DNA of 64,000 nt from Siphonodentalium dalli (lineage: Eukaryota > Mollusca > Scaphopoda > Gadilida > Siphonodentaliidae), in contig CP136066.1 of assembly GCA_032622095.1 (NCBI GenBank), forward strand, positions 134,571,917 to 134,635,916. Direction: 5' to 3'. The notes beneath the pieces are model-generated. The model ran no database searches. It was not told where the DNA came from and saw only the letters and a program-made list of their open reading frames with translations. Both the position numbers and the translations under genes were made by a program. How positions within the stretch are numbered: position 1 is the stretch's first letter; each line of letters opens with the position of its first letter. Shown here piece by piece: positions 26,580-36,396 of this stretch.

Positions 26580-26822
26580 TCCGAAGACCCATAACTCCGA
26601 AGGTCCGATTCTCCGAAGGTCAGATTCTCCGACGCCCCGATTCTCCGAAAGCCCATAACTCCGAAGTCCCGATTCTCCGAAATCCCATAACTCCGAAGAC
26701 CCATAACTCCGAAAGCCCATAACTCCGAAGGCCTATAACTCCGAACGCCCATAACTCCGAAGGTCTATAACTCCGAAGGTCTATAACTCCGAAGGGCCGA
26801 TTCTCCGATTCTCCGAAGATCA
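26580..26822. repeat. 16-18 bp minisatellite, ~14 copies
   Basis: The unit is 'ataactccgaaggcc' alternating with 'gattctccgaaggcc'. Being near a multiple of three in places, it opens several minus-strand frames rich in Gly/Ser/Arg that are artefacts. Confidence 0.9.
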
Positions 26823-26859
26823 TGTTTTATCGCTTATTAAATAAGGTACAGTCCAGTGG

Positions 26860-27480
26860 CGGGGTCAATGGGGCCCTAGGGAAGACCGCCCCCAAAAAAC
26901 GTGTCAAATGTCATGCAAACGTCAGGAAATCCCTCCTAGGCATTCAAATATTCACAGTGTTCCTGCCCAGGGGAGCCCCCGGACCAACGATTGGGGGCGA
27001 CCCCTCCCATGTATGTGCTCCCCAAATCAGGCCTTCGTGATATGCTTTCGGCATATCATATGCATGATATATCCCCCACATATGCTAATTAATGTGCAAC
27101 CCTAAATGGGAACCCTGGCTCCGCCACTGGTGTGCACCGGGTATATTATAACGAAACGCTGCAAGAATGTCAGAGTAGCCTAACATGCACATGCAGGGGC
27201 GACAGGTTCTTCCCCGTTCACCCCTGTACATTTTATTCTGGCATCTCATGGGCCAACGTAACGTTATAGTATCTGGTGTATAGTTAGTGGCGGGCCAGGA
27301 TTCCCATTTAGGTGGGGGCAGTAGGAAAAGTTTGAATATTTTGATGCCCCATGAACGATTTCCGGGCGTTTACATGACATTGGACATGTTTTGGTAGGGG
27401 CCCTTATTGTCTGAAATAGCAAGTAGAGGTTTAATGGGGGCAGTGGGAATTTTGGGACCCCTTGGCTTCGCCACTGGACT
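26860..27480. repeat. Degenerate GC-rich dispersed repeat, no gene
   Basis: It contains 'gggagcccccggaccaacga' and 'gccttcgtgatatgctttcg', also seen at 20930-21000, then 'ggctccgccactgg' and 'ggcttcgccactgg' repeats. No exon recognised. Confidence 0.5.
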
Positions 27481-27522
27481 GTACACTATTTAGTAAACGA
27501 TTCCCGTACAAAAATATTTCTC

Positions 27523-27845
27523 AGGAGAAATTTCACACATGAGTTTATGGTAGAATAGGGTAGAAATCTGACTTAGAGCATTCTGGCTGCATTTTTATCA
27601 GAATATCTCAAATAATTCTAAGTCCAGATTTCTCACATGAGAATATGGTACAATAGGGTAGAAATCTGACTTAGAGTATTCTGGCTGCATTTTTATCAGA
27701 ATATCTCAAATAATTCTAAGTCCAGATTTCTCACATGAGTTTATGGTAGAATAGGGTAGAAATCTGACTTAGAGTATTCTGGCTGCATTTTTATCAGAAT
27801 ATCTCACAAATAATTCTAAGTCAGATTTCTCACATAAGAATATGG
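27523..27845. repeat. ~100 bp tandem repeat, three copies
   Basis: Units share 'tggtagaatagggtagaaat', 'ctgacttagagtattctggc', 'tgcatttttatcagaatatc' and 'aattctaagtccagatttct'. Only point changes separate them, so the expansion is recent. Confidence 0.9.
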
Positions 27846-28031
27846 TAGAAAACAGTCTGGGTGAACGTCGACTCTATATTTGAAATATAGAGTCTGGAGC
27901 TTATGTGGCCAAAACCATTTCTATTCAGCGAAGAGCTTCCCCAAAATGACGTCACGGATTAAAAAAAATACATCGATGATTGACAGGTGTCCCCACGTGT
28001 TATTTGTTGTGCTTCGCAATAGCAATGGCCT

Positions 28032-28295
28032 GTGTCGCGACATAAACTTACAGCAGATAATATTTGTCGTGTGTGCGACTATTCTTTTTCGGGAGATGAA
28101 CTCGCTGCATCAACCGGAAAGCTGCATCCGAGAGCAAAAAATAAGGTCGTCATCAAAAATGATGCTTTAGAACTATTTAAAAGCATAAAATTAAGTCATT
28201 TCCTCGGTGTTAACTTTCAGATGACTTTTTTACGACAAATAATTTGATTTGCAAACCATGTTACAATAAAGTAAATCAAATACACGGACATGAGT
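28032..28295 (+). pseudogene. Fragment of an unrecognised Cys2..Cys2 zinc-finger-like ORF
   Basis: The frame from 28032 encodes a 71-residue segment with an early CRVC pair. A second Cys-x2-Cys pair lies in a different frame just after a T-run near 28224, so one base separates the two halves. Spacing of the pairs (about 60 residues apart) suggests a treble-clef or ZAD-like zinc finger of a transposon or transcription factor. No promoter or downstream domain is seen. Called a broken fragment with low confidence. Confidence 0.35.
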
Positions 28296-28775
28296 GAGTT
28301 CTATTTATATTTATGGGAGGCCAAGTTGGTACCATGCGCAGGCCTATCTATCAGGTCTAGCACATCCTTCAAATTAATCAGAATCGTACCGAATATATAA
28401 TTTCGAAGCCATTTTTTCTGTCTGTTGTATTTGCAAGCATCGCTTTCGATCGGAGAAATACCGACTCTGTTACTATATTTAGAGGTGACATTATGGGAGT
28501 CTCCGCCCTCTAACACTTGTTTATTAACCCATGCGGTTTCATTGGACGGAAAATAATTTACGCAATCAATCAGATTACGGAATCCCGAGGACTTGGAAAT
28601 GAGATAGCGATGTTATCCGTCAGACCTAATATTCAATGTTGTAATGAATATTTAGGTATGAGTTTACTCAGACTGGGCCTGCGCATGGTACCAACTTGGC
28701 CTCCCATAAATATAAATAGAACTCACTCATGTCCGTGTATTTGATTTACTTTCATGATTGTACCATGGTTTGCAA
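28265..28775. repeat. Inverted repeat, ~80 bp arms around a ~330 bp core
   Basis: The left arm (about 28276-28344) and the right arm (about 28676-28745) are reverse complements, including 'ggaggccaagttggtaccat'. The core (28345-28676) recurs as a direct copy at 28790-29110. Confidence 0.8.
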
Positions 28776-28784
28776 ATCAAAGGC

Positions 28785-29112
28785 GCAGGCCTATCTATCA
28801 GGTCTAGCACATCCTTCAAATTAATCCGAATATATAATTTCGAAGCCATTGTTGTCTCTGTTGTATTTGCAAGCATCGCTTTCGATCGGAGAAATTCCGC
28901 TCTGCTACTATATTTAGAGGTGACATCATGGGAGTCTCCGCCCACTAACACTTGTTTATTAACCCATACGGTTTCATTGGACGGAAAATAATTTACGCAA
29001 TCAATCAGATTACGGAATCCCGAGGACTTGGAAATGAGATAGCGATGTTATCCGTCAGACCTTATATTCAATGTTGTAATGAATATTTAGGTATGAGTTT
29101 ACTCAGACTGGG
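28785..29112. repeat. Direct duplicate of the preceding ~330 bp core
   Basis: It runs from 'gcgcaggcctatctatcagg' to 'gagtttactcagactgggta', nearly identical to 28337-28678 with small deletions. Confidence 0.85.
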
Positions 29113-29115
29113 TAG

Positions 29116-31072
29116 AAAATGTCGGATTCCGGTCAGAATAAATCTCAAGAATATAAAGTCTAAGTCAGATTTCATGGTATTGGCCATATGGTAGAAATGA
29201 CATACAGCACTGGCATAATAATGGATTAATCCCTATATTAAAGTGATGTGAAACACTCAACTGAGGTGTTCCGAGCGGAATAAAATATAATCATGACAAA
29301 ATAAGTTATTTCATATATTTGATAACCAAATAGTCAGAAAACAGCTTCATTGCTATAAACAAATTATAAAAAGTGACTATTATTGGCGCAATTATAGTTG
29401 TAATGTTTATGCCGAATAAAGCGTCCCGAATAAAGTAGTAAATATTTACATTTGTGCGTAGTTCAAACATTGTGTTCGCTGAAATATTATAGTCGATGTG
29501 GTTGGAACTTTCGACAATCTTAGTTCATTGCTACATTCTTCCAATGGGGATAGTGTTTGTATACTAACTGATTGTTTTTTTTTTCAATGGTATAAGTACA
29601 TGATATGTCTTTAAACATATTAATGCAAAATATAAACACTTTTAAACCTTGTAGTGCTAAATTGAAATTTTTGCATGACTAAATCTAAATCCAGAGAGAA
29701 TTTATCAAATAGAAATTGTCAGTTTGTATCCCTGTATTCTATATTCTTCATTGTATTGGACAATACAAATTTATTTACCATATACATAGATGTATACAAG
29801 TGTATGAACTGAATGAATGCTGTAGATATTATAAGGTTTTGTCACATAATTAGCCCCTAATTCTGGCCTCATATTTTTTAGTAAGACGCACGTTTATTAT
29901 TGGCATGTACATAGAGCTTAGCGCAATGATATCGATGTCAATGCCAAATATTTGTTACTATGTTGATCAGAATATAATTATGATATTCAATTTGTGTTGA
30001 GTTAAAATATGTACTGTACTGACTTTGAGATAAACATGGGCGACAAGGGTGGTTTTTGTCAACATGAATAAGACAATTTAATATGGAATTATTTTTTCTT
30101 GAAGGTGTCTTTACTTCCTCTTTGGTTTTGATAAGGAAATCAATATAATTTTTTTTAACCCCAGCCATTTCGATATCATTTTCCTTGCTAAAATGTGATT
30201 ATGTGACAACATGGATCTCAAATTCATCTCAATTCTATACAGAATTTATTAACCTCGGCCACTAAATTTGATTAGAGCCATTGAATCGCTAAAGCTTGGC
30301 TTCGCATCAAATTTTGTGCACTCTGGTTAATAAATTTCTGATAGAATTGTGACTCATTAGAGATCTTCTATATATTATTATATACAAGTAATGCAAACAA
30401 TTAGAAAAAAGTAAGATAAATTGTAATATATGCTTGGCCATTGATTTGAATCATCATTAATAAAGTTCTAAACTTAACTAACATAACTTGGTGCCTTCTG
30501 TCATAATTAGTCAGGCACCAGCTATTTTCTATGAGAGTTTAATGACTGTTATTTCTCTTTTATACACATTTTATGATGTACCAACAGGGTCAGTGACCTG
30601 CCAGTGTGGCCATATGTGCCAAGCTATATATATATCAGGATTGTTGCTGGATCAGAGACAGTATAGGAGAGATAAAAACACTCAGCTCTAAAGTAAAACT
30701 GTATAAATTGCCTCCACAGATACATGATACCATATTATAGGATATTGTTTATTTTCAATTAAGAGGCCTTGTAGGGCAGATCAATTTGCAATAATTAAAA
30801 CATAGTAGAAAATAAAGTTAACATGATTGAGTTTGATTTGCACAAAATATAATAATTAGTTTGTAAAATTTAATCACCATCCTTTCTCCTACACAATGCA
30901 TAATTATGTGTTAATTATCTCAATTAATTCATAAAAAATATCAAATGTCCATTGGTTTAGTGGATTTTTAAATGAAATGATATGTGCTATTAGTTTATTG
31001 GATGTATATATACAAATTGTTATCATTTGGAATATGTGTTGTTTTAATCAAACAGTCACATACTCAAAAGTA
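29116..31072. other. AT-rich intergenic, one foldback, no gene
   Basis: No exon-like segment was found. A ~140 bp foldback at 30216-30356 pairs 'ttctatacagaatttattaa' with its near complement near 30330-30350. Confidence 0.45.
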
Positions 31073-31228
31073 GAGCGGACAAACTTAAAAAGCGCACTAG
31101 AAGTAGGAGTTTAGTCCATCGGCACAACACACGGGCTTGTGATACATCATTTTGAAAGTTATGACATTGTGCACCGGATAGGACCCGGTGTGAAATATAC
31201 AAGTGATGCAAAAGATGATTTTGAGAGG

Positions 31229-31234
31229 TTTAAG
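31229..31234. repeat. Polinton target-site duplication, left (TTTAAG)
   Basis: Six bases identical to 55616-55621. Six-base duplications are the rule for Polinton/Maverick integration. Confidence 0.95.
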
Positions 31235-31688
31235 AGTAGTAGTGTAAAATACAGACAGCCAACGCCCAACAACCCCATAGTAAAGTATGGTGATCACCTT
31301 TTTCAAATATCGGTCAAAAGGGGATCAAAAATCTAGGTCATAGGGTCAAAGATAACCTTATCTGATAAGCAGCTGATATGTTTCCCACACCCACACTGAC
31401 CTATTATAATAGGTCACGGTCAAACAACAGATCAAGTCCAAGCAATCCTATAGTAAACTATGAACATCCCCTTTATCAAATATCGGTCAAAAAAGGATCA
31501 AGATCAAGGAATCATGTTATCTATATATAGGTCAAAACTGATAGGTCAGTCTGGTAAACAAATATATATCCCATCACAATGTCCTGTGATATAGGATGAG
31601 GTGGAAATAAGAATTTCAAGGAGTTATATTTTCCAGGATAACCATATCAGATATATATCCAATCACCAAATACTCCAATGCAAATGTT
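31235..31688. repeat. Polinton left terminal inverted repeat
   Basis: It matches the reverse complement of about 55144-55615. Identity is near-perfect over the first ~110 bases ('gtaaagtatggtgatcacct', 'atcggtcaaaaggggatcaa') and falls inward, ending around 'ccaatgcaaatg'. Confidence 0.9.
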
Positions 31689-32515
31689 GATATTGTTTAA
31701 AGGGCAATAACTCCATCAAAATAACTCAGGTCTAAATATCAGTTAAACAAGATACAATGTTGATTGCCAAATATAATAATTTTTTAAGTATAACCAGAAA
31801 ATCACAGAATACAAACTGACAAAGTTTATGAAGGATATTACTCGAATGCAAAGAGCTTATTACTATTATTTTATAAAGGAATATCAGGACATATCCTATA
31901 ACAATTTTATTTCAATCAGTTTAAATTAAAAACCAAACAATTATAAAATTGAAAATATTTTTTTGTACAACTGTCCACAATGCAGCAGACCAGAAATGCT
32001 ATGTATTACAGATAAGAAATATAGCTGAGAAATAACAGCTGAAAGAAGTCAGATATATTCAACCAATCATCGTAAAGTATGTTAATCACCTTTTTAAATA
32101 CAGGTCAAAAGGGGATTATAATCTATATCAGGGGTGAACAATAAGGTTATTTTATAGCAGCTGATGTGTTTCACACACCACACTGACCTATGATAATAGG
32201 TCATGGTCAAACAATATATAAAACCCATGCACATATATTGTAAACCATGAATATCCACTTTATCAAATATAGGTCAAAAGAGGATCAATGTCCAAGAAAT
32301 ATGTCAGTCAAAACTGCAATAAGGTCCAACAAACAAGAATCAGACATCTTATTTGTTAATCATTACTATATAGTCAAATACTATAACTATATAATTTACA
32401 GGGTAATATAAAAATACTATATTAAATATTATAATTATTTATTTTTAAATAACCAAATCTGTTATGGTTCTTTATAAGTCATATGATGTAGCATCACAGT
32501 CACATGATATATCCT
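31689..32515. repeat. Polinton left subterminal repeats
   Basis: At 32068-32300 a diverged direct copy of the TIR interior appears ('caggtcaaaaggggat', 'gcagctgatgtgtttcacac', 'taataggtcatggtcaaaca'). At 31976-32040 a segment ('ccacaatgcagcagaccag') is inverted relative to about 54245-54308 on the right side. No gene. Confidence 0.75.
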
Positions 32516-32517
32516 GA

Positions 32518-32530
32518 AATATATAAATAT
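32518..32530 (+). promoter_or_regulatory. TATA-like box before the first Polinton gene
   Basis: AAATATATAAATAT lies about 35-40 bases before the ATG at 32562. The same TATATAAATA string precedes the polymerase start at a similar distance. Confidence 0.5.
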
Positions 32531-32561
32531 CCGCAGAATTAATATAAATTTATTCTACAAT

Positions 32562-32795
32562 ATGACACAAGCACAACTGGATCAACAAAAATTTAAAATT
32601 GATCAATCTGAAGAAAAAGAAATATTTATCGAGATTGACAAACAAACCTTTATTATTATCAAGAAAAATAGAAAGAATATATTCCTACAAAGAGGATCTA
32701 AATCTATATCATTCGATATAAATACATGGAACAATCTGTGTCAAAATCAATACAGTGTTGATTATATTCACAGATATCTAAACTGTAAGAAATGA
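32562..32795 (+). CDS. Small PC4-like single-stranded-DNA-binding protein candidate
   Basis: A 77-residue protein opening the virus-like block. Residues ~27-65 read as short beta-strands (FIIIKKNRKNIFLQ) followed by KSISFDINTWNNLC. Its spacing and the conserved Trp resemble the C-terminal domain of the PC4/SUB1 coactivator family, which binds single-stranded DNA. A role in coating displaced strands during protein-primed replication is inferred. Its stop overlaps the next start (ATGA). A TATA-like box lies about 40 bases upstream. The assignment rests on pattern only and could be wrong. Confidence 0.5.
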   Translation: MTQAQLDQQKFKIDQSEEKEIFIEIDKQTFIIIKKNRKNIFLQRGSKSISFDINTWNNLCQNQYSVDYIHRYLNCKK

Positions 32796-33172
32796 GTAAT
32801 GATGTTGTGGAACAAAACAAAAGTTATCAATATATAACACAACAACTATTTAGTTACCATGCTGGACAATTGTGTTATAAAATGAACCAACTTTGTGAAA
32901 GAACTTGTTATGGATGTAAAAATGACAAAGCTAGTCAGTCCTCACACCAATGTGTTATGTTAACATTCAAGGAAAAGATAATGTTATTCTATGATGATGT
33001 CTTTAATGAAACTGATGTGAAAGAACTTGTAGAATCATTTTTAAAACTGAATATCGATCAGGAATATAATATTGCAATACAGACTTTCCTTCAAGATAAA
33101 GATTGGATTGAATATAATATTCCAAAACAACAATGGCGTCAACAAGTTCAACACATACTGGAACGAATCTAG
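32792..33172 (+). CDS. Cys-rich Polinton protein of unknown function
   Basis: 126 residues, with a compact motif LCERTCYGCKND followed by HQC (residues ~33-54) that could bind zinc, then a helical acidic C-terminal half (DVKELVESFLKLN, KQQWRQQVQHILERI). Similar Cys-rich small proteins with a CYGC core sit beside integrase in other invertebrate Polintons, as far as I recall. It overlaps the upstream gene by 4 bases and the integrase start by 40, a virus-like packing. No function is assigned. Confidence 0.7.
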   Translation: MSNDVVEQNKSYQYITQQLFSYHAGQLCYKMNQLCERTCYGCKNDKASQSSHQCVMLTFKEKIMLFYDDVFNETDVKELVESFLKLNIDQEYNIAIQTFLQDKDWIEYNIPKQQWRQQVQHILERI

Positions 33173-34023
33173 AAGAAACTAATAAAGAGGATTTCTTAAA
33201 AACAATATACTACAATGTGTCAAATCCTGCATCATACAGTGGAACTAATAAACTGTATAAAGTTATTCAACATAAGGATACACCAAAGATATCAAAGAAA
33301 TTCTTACAACAATGGCTTAATAATCAGGACTCGCACAGTTTGATGACACCAGTTAGAAGAAAATTCAGAAGAATCAAGATGCTCGTATCAGGAATAGACA
33401 GTCTTTGGGATATGGACCTTCTCTCAATGCAAAATTTATCACAATATAATGATAATTATCAATATATTCTTGTTCTTATTGATGTGTTTTCAAAATACCT
33501 ATGGTGTCAACAAATTAAAAATAAAAGTGCTAAATCTGTATTAAAAGGTCTTCAAATTATTTTCAATACCACACCAAGACGTCCAAAAACTATCCGTGCA
33601 GACAAAGGCACTGAATTTAGCAATCTATTGATAAAAAAGTTATTTAATAAAGAAAAAATTAAATTCTTTACAACAGAAAACGAAGTAAAGGCGAGTGTTG
33701 CCGAAAGAGTAAACAGAACTATAAAAACTAAAATGTATAAGTATTTTTACAAAAACAGAACATATAGATATATTGAAATATTACAAAATTTAGTAGAAAG
33801 TTATAATACAACCCCACATAAAACATTAGGATATATATCTCCAACCGAAATTAATAAAAAAAATCAAGCAAATGTATGGGCACAAATGTATATTAAAGAT
33901 GTGAAAAAAATAAAAACAGTTCCATTCAAATATAATGTTGGAGAAAATGTTAGAATATCATTTCTTAAACACCCATTAGGAGAGCATATCATCAACAATG
34001 GAGTGGTGAAATTTTTAAAATAA
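33133..34023 (+). CDS. INT: Retroviral-type DDE integrase, frame broken near C-terminus
   Basis: The recombinase that inserts Polinton DNA and makes the 6 bp duplication. The rve core shows D95 in WDMDLL, D157 in ADKGTEF and E191 in VAERVNRT (D...D(33)E). The conserved FSKYLW strand is present, and NTTPHKTLGYISPTEI follows. The frame stops at 34021, but the expected C-terminal part, an SH3-like segment and a chromodomain ending around 34280, continues in the -1 frame. So a net one-base shift lies near 34000-34020, beside A- and T-runs. Start at 33133 chosen because it is the first ATG and overlaps the preceding gene modestly. The catalytic core is intact, but targeting through the chromodomain would be lost unless the ribosome shifts. 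Confidence 0.93.
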   Translation: MASTSSTHTGTNLEETNKEDFLKTIYYNVSNPASYSGTNKLYKVIQHKDTPKISKKFLQQWLNNQDSHSLMTPVRRKFRRIKMLVSGIDSLWDMDLLSMQNLSQYNDNYQYILVLIDVFSKYLWCQQIKNKSAKSVLKGLQIIFNTTPRRPKTIRADKGTEFSNLLIKKLFNKEKIKFFTTENEVKASVAERVNRTIKTKMYKYFYKNRTYRYIEILQNLVESYNTTPHKTLGYISPTEINKKNQANVWAQMYIKDVKKIKTVPFKYNVGENVRISFLKHPLGEHIINNGVVKFLK

Positions 34024-34280
34024 AAAAAAAAAGGTACAAGCAAACTATTCCTATTTATAAATTAACAGATATACAAGGAGAACCAATTAGAGGTATATTC
34101 TATCAATCGGAATTGAAAAAGGTAGAAAAAAGAGAAGATGAACTGTGGATAATAGAAAAAATTATAAAAAAGAAAAAAAATAAAGGAAAAATTCAATACC
34201 TAGTTAAATGGGATGGATGGCCTGAAAAATTTAATTCATGGGTCAATTCATCAGATATTAAAGATGTCAATACAGAATAG
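34023..34280 (+). pseudogene. INT: Out-of-frame integrase C-terminus with chromodomain
   Basis: In the frame ending with TAG at 34278, the sequence encodes a Lys-rich linker, a small beta-barrel-like segment (IYKLTDIQGEP, then FYQSELKKV) and a chromodomain core (QYLVKWDGWPEKFNSWV). Chromodomains at the C-terminus of Polinton and Ty3-type integrases direct insertion to modified histones. It is displaced by one base from the catalytic ORF. The next gene begins at 34264, inside its end. Confidence 0.85.
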
Positions 34281-34701
34281 TGAAGATATATTTTTATATA
34301 TTCAGAGTGATAAATACACTAAATATTTCCCAGAAAACAAACCATATAAATTTACAATACCTATTAAAAAACCATTTATTTTGAGAGAAAATTCAAAAAT
34401 AGCAATATACGATTTCAAATATCTATTATTTAATGATCAAACAGTATCAAACAAACAGATATTTATTTATTCAAATATAGTTCAAAATTCTATAGTTTTT
34501 ACTGAAGAAAGACCTATTATTGCTAGAATTATAAATGACAAGGAAACTAAATGGAATATAAACCAAATGAATTTATGTTATTTTCGATTAAAATATAATG
34601 AAATAAGCTTTATAGAAATTTATATAAAAGATGATACAAATCAATACGCCATATTTTTGGAAAAACCAGTGGCAATAACACTACATATAAAAAATGAGTA
34701 A
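34264..34701 (+). CDS. Penton-like minor capsid protein candidate
   Basis: 145 residues from the ATG at 34264; an upstream in-frame ATG at 34213 lies within the chromodomain and is less likely. It opens with DIFLYIQSDKYTKYFPENKPYKFTIP and ends VAITLHIKNE. A stretch beginning with a tyrosine/phenylalanine strand, 'YFP-N-P--F', and a closing 'hh-LHh' strand recall the penton-like single-jelly-roll proteins of invertebrate Polintons. It would form the fivefold vertices with the major capsid protein at 35043. It overlaps the next gene by 8 bases. Confidence comes from position and pattern; a structure comparison would decide. Confidence 0.55.
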   Translation: MSIQNSEDIFLYIQSDKYTKYFPENKPYKFTIPIKKPFILRENSKIAIYDFKYLLFNDQTVSNKQIFIYSNIVQNSIVFTEERPIIARIINDKETKWNINQMNLCYFRLKYNEISFIEIYIKDDTNQYAIFLEKPVAITLHIKNE

Positions 34702-35035
34702 GCAATTGTATATACCAGATCCAGATGTATGGGTGGAATATTATAAACAAAATAGTGAAAAAAATAAAAATGCAAATTATTTTCCCTATAAAAAGATAAA
34801 TGATACTAAAGTTACATTACAATTGGAAACAGTCTCTCCAACTCAACAAATCGTAGAACAAGCAAAAGACGAAATTATCCGTGAAGAAGAAAAAATGCCT
34901 AACAAAAAAAAATATAAAAGGAAAAAGAAAATAAAGAGAAATCATAACAAAAGAAAACCTCAAGGAAACAAGAAGAAGAAGAAGCGAACGAGAAAAGTGA
35001 TATCTAAAAAATACAAGGATATATTCACAAAATAA
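34694..35035 (+). CDS. Lys-rich core-like protein
   Basis: 113 residues. The N-terminal half has LYIPDPDVWVEYYKQ and VSPTQQIVEQAKDEI (residues ~5-20 and ~49-65). The C-terminal 45 residues are almost entirely Lys/Arg/Asn. The basic tail suggests condensation of encapsidated DNA, as adenovirus core proteins do, or a scaffold role; this is inferred. Position between the penton-like and major capsid genes fits a virion component. The long minus-strand frame opposite is a shadow of the Lys codons. Confidence 0.7.
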   Translation: MSKQLYIPDPDVWVEYYKQNSEKNKNANYFPYKKINDTKVTLQLETVSPTQQIVEQAKDEIIREEEKMPNKKKYKRKKKIKRNHNKRKPQGNKKKKKRTRKVISKKYKDIFTK

Positions 35036-35042
35036 AAAAACA

Positions 35043-36359
35043 ATGGCAAAGATTGATGAAAAATATTTCAAGGAGATACTTCCTCCTCAACTCGCTAATC
35101 TGTTCAGTATTCCACCTACTCAAACAGGTGTAGAGAATATTTATTATCAGGAATATCGTCCTATATCACAGATATCAGGCTATTCTCCGATAGAATTCAA
35201 TATTACAGGACATCAAGGAATGGACTTTATTGACCTAAAAAATTCCAGATTGAATGTTAAAATAAAAATAACAAAACCTGGAGGTGATAAAATTACAAGC
35301 ACAGACAAACTTTCCACAGTGAACCTTATGCTACAGTCCTTATTCAGTCAAGTAGATTTATTTATTCAAGGAACTTTAATACCAAATGCTAATCCTTTCC
35401 ATTCCTTCCGATCATATATTGATGTAATGCTGGACTATAATACAGAGAACAAGGATACCCAACTAAGGTCGCAGATGTTTTATCTTGACAAACCTGGTTA
35501 TATGGATAATGTAACCCTTGCAGGAAGAAACTCAGGACTTGTATCAAGAAACGACTGTATAAAGGAAGGGAAGACATATGAACTTGAAGGACCTTTGTAT
35601 CATGATCTTTTCCAAATGCAGAGATATATACTCAATCAAGTAGATGTTCAAATAAGACTCTTCATAAATAAACCAGCATTTTGTTTGTTATCCGAAATGC
35701 CTTCCCCTGAATATGAAGTTGTTATCACAGATGTAATTTTCAAATCAGCTCGTCTAAAAATTAATCCTGGAGTAATTTATGCACAAAATGAAATGTTAAA
35801 AACTGTAAATGCTAAATATCCTTTCACCAAAACAGATATCAAAATTGCATCTGTACCAATAGGTCAAAGAAGTTTTGTGTGGGATAATATATTTCAAACT
35901 GTGAGACCAAATAAACTTGTAGTAGTATTTGTTACCAGTGAAAGTATGGCGGGGGCATATACATCCAATCCGTATAATTTTCAAAACTGTGATTTAACAC
36001 AAATATCTCTTTATGCTGATGGTATACCAGTCGATGGTTCCCCAATAAAATGTGATTTCAAGACAAAGGGGAATGCTATAGTACCATATATAAATCTTCT
36101 TAAATATAGTGGTAACTGGTTGAATAACAATAGCAATGGTATTGAACGTGAATATTTTGAAAATGGGTATGCTATTTTCTGTTTCACTATTGAACCTACT
36201 TTTGACAATGTTAATTATACTAGTTTAATCAAGTCTGCAAATATTCGATTAGATGTTCAATTTGGAACCCCTCTACCCAAAACAATGTCATGTATAGTAT
36301 ATGCTAAATTTCCAGGTTATTTTGAAATAACTCAAAATAGAGACGTTATAATTGAATAA
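35043..36359 (+). CDS. PY: Major capsid protein, double jelly roll (Polinton PY)
   Basis: 438 residues, the usual size for the Polinton PY family (annotated in animal genomes as F54H12.2-like). It includes the recurring segment LSTVNLMLQSLFSQVDLFIQG (residues ~84-105), an NPFHSFRSYID helix and the C-terminal RLDVQFGTPLP and VYAKFPGYFEI strands. Double-jelly-roll proteins of this family build icosahedral capsids like those of adintoviruses and virophages. The reading frame is open with no visible break. It starts 8 bases after the core-like gene and precedes the packaging ATPase, the standard morphogenesis order. Confidence 0.9.
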   Translation: MAKIDEKYFKEILPPQLANLFSIPPTQTGVENIYYQEYRPISQISGYSPIEFNITGHQGMDFIDLKNSRLNVKIKITKPGGDKITSTDKLSTVNLMLQSLFSQVDLFIQGTLIPNANPFHSFRSYIDVMLDYNTENKDTQLRSQMFYLDKPGYMDNVTLAGRNSGLVSRNDCIKEGKTYELEGPLYHDLFQMQRYILNQVDVQIRLFINKPAFCLLSEMPSPEYEVVITDVIFKSARLKINPGVIYAQNEMLKTVNAKYPFTKTDIKIASVPIGQRSFVWDNIFQTVRPNKLVVVFVTSESMAGAYTSNPYNFQNCDLTQISLYADGIPVDGSPIKCDFKTKGNAIVPYINLLKYSGNWLNNNSNGIEREYFENGYAIFCFTIEPTFDNVNYTSLIKSANIRLDVQFGTPLPKTMSCIVYAKFPGYFEITQNRDVIIE

Positions 36360-36396
36360 AGGATTGAGTATTTTTTTTGTGCAAATTAGTTGAGAG

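Noticed and set aside
26580-26822. Possible CRISPR-like repeat array
   Set aside because: Units are contiguous, short and degenerate with no unique spacers, and the window is eukaryotic.
26487-26823. Three overlapping minus-strand frames rich in Gly/Ser/Arg/Tyr
   Set aside because: They translate a 16-18 bp minisatellite in different frames, with no start context or conserved domain.
34000-34030. Programmed -1 frameshift in integrase
   Set aside because: No clear slippery heptamer with a downstream structure could be defined, and polymerase has a similar break in an A-run. A mutation or indel is simpler. Kept as an open question in the findings.
34817-35071. Long hydrophobic minus-strand frame opposite the Lys-rich ORF
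   Set aside because: It is the complement of an AAA/AAG-rich coding stretch, giving Phe/Leu runs. The plus-strand gene explains it.
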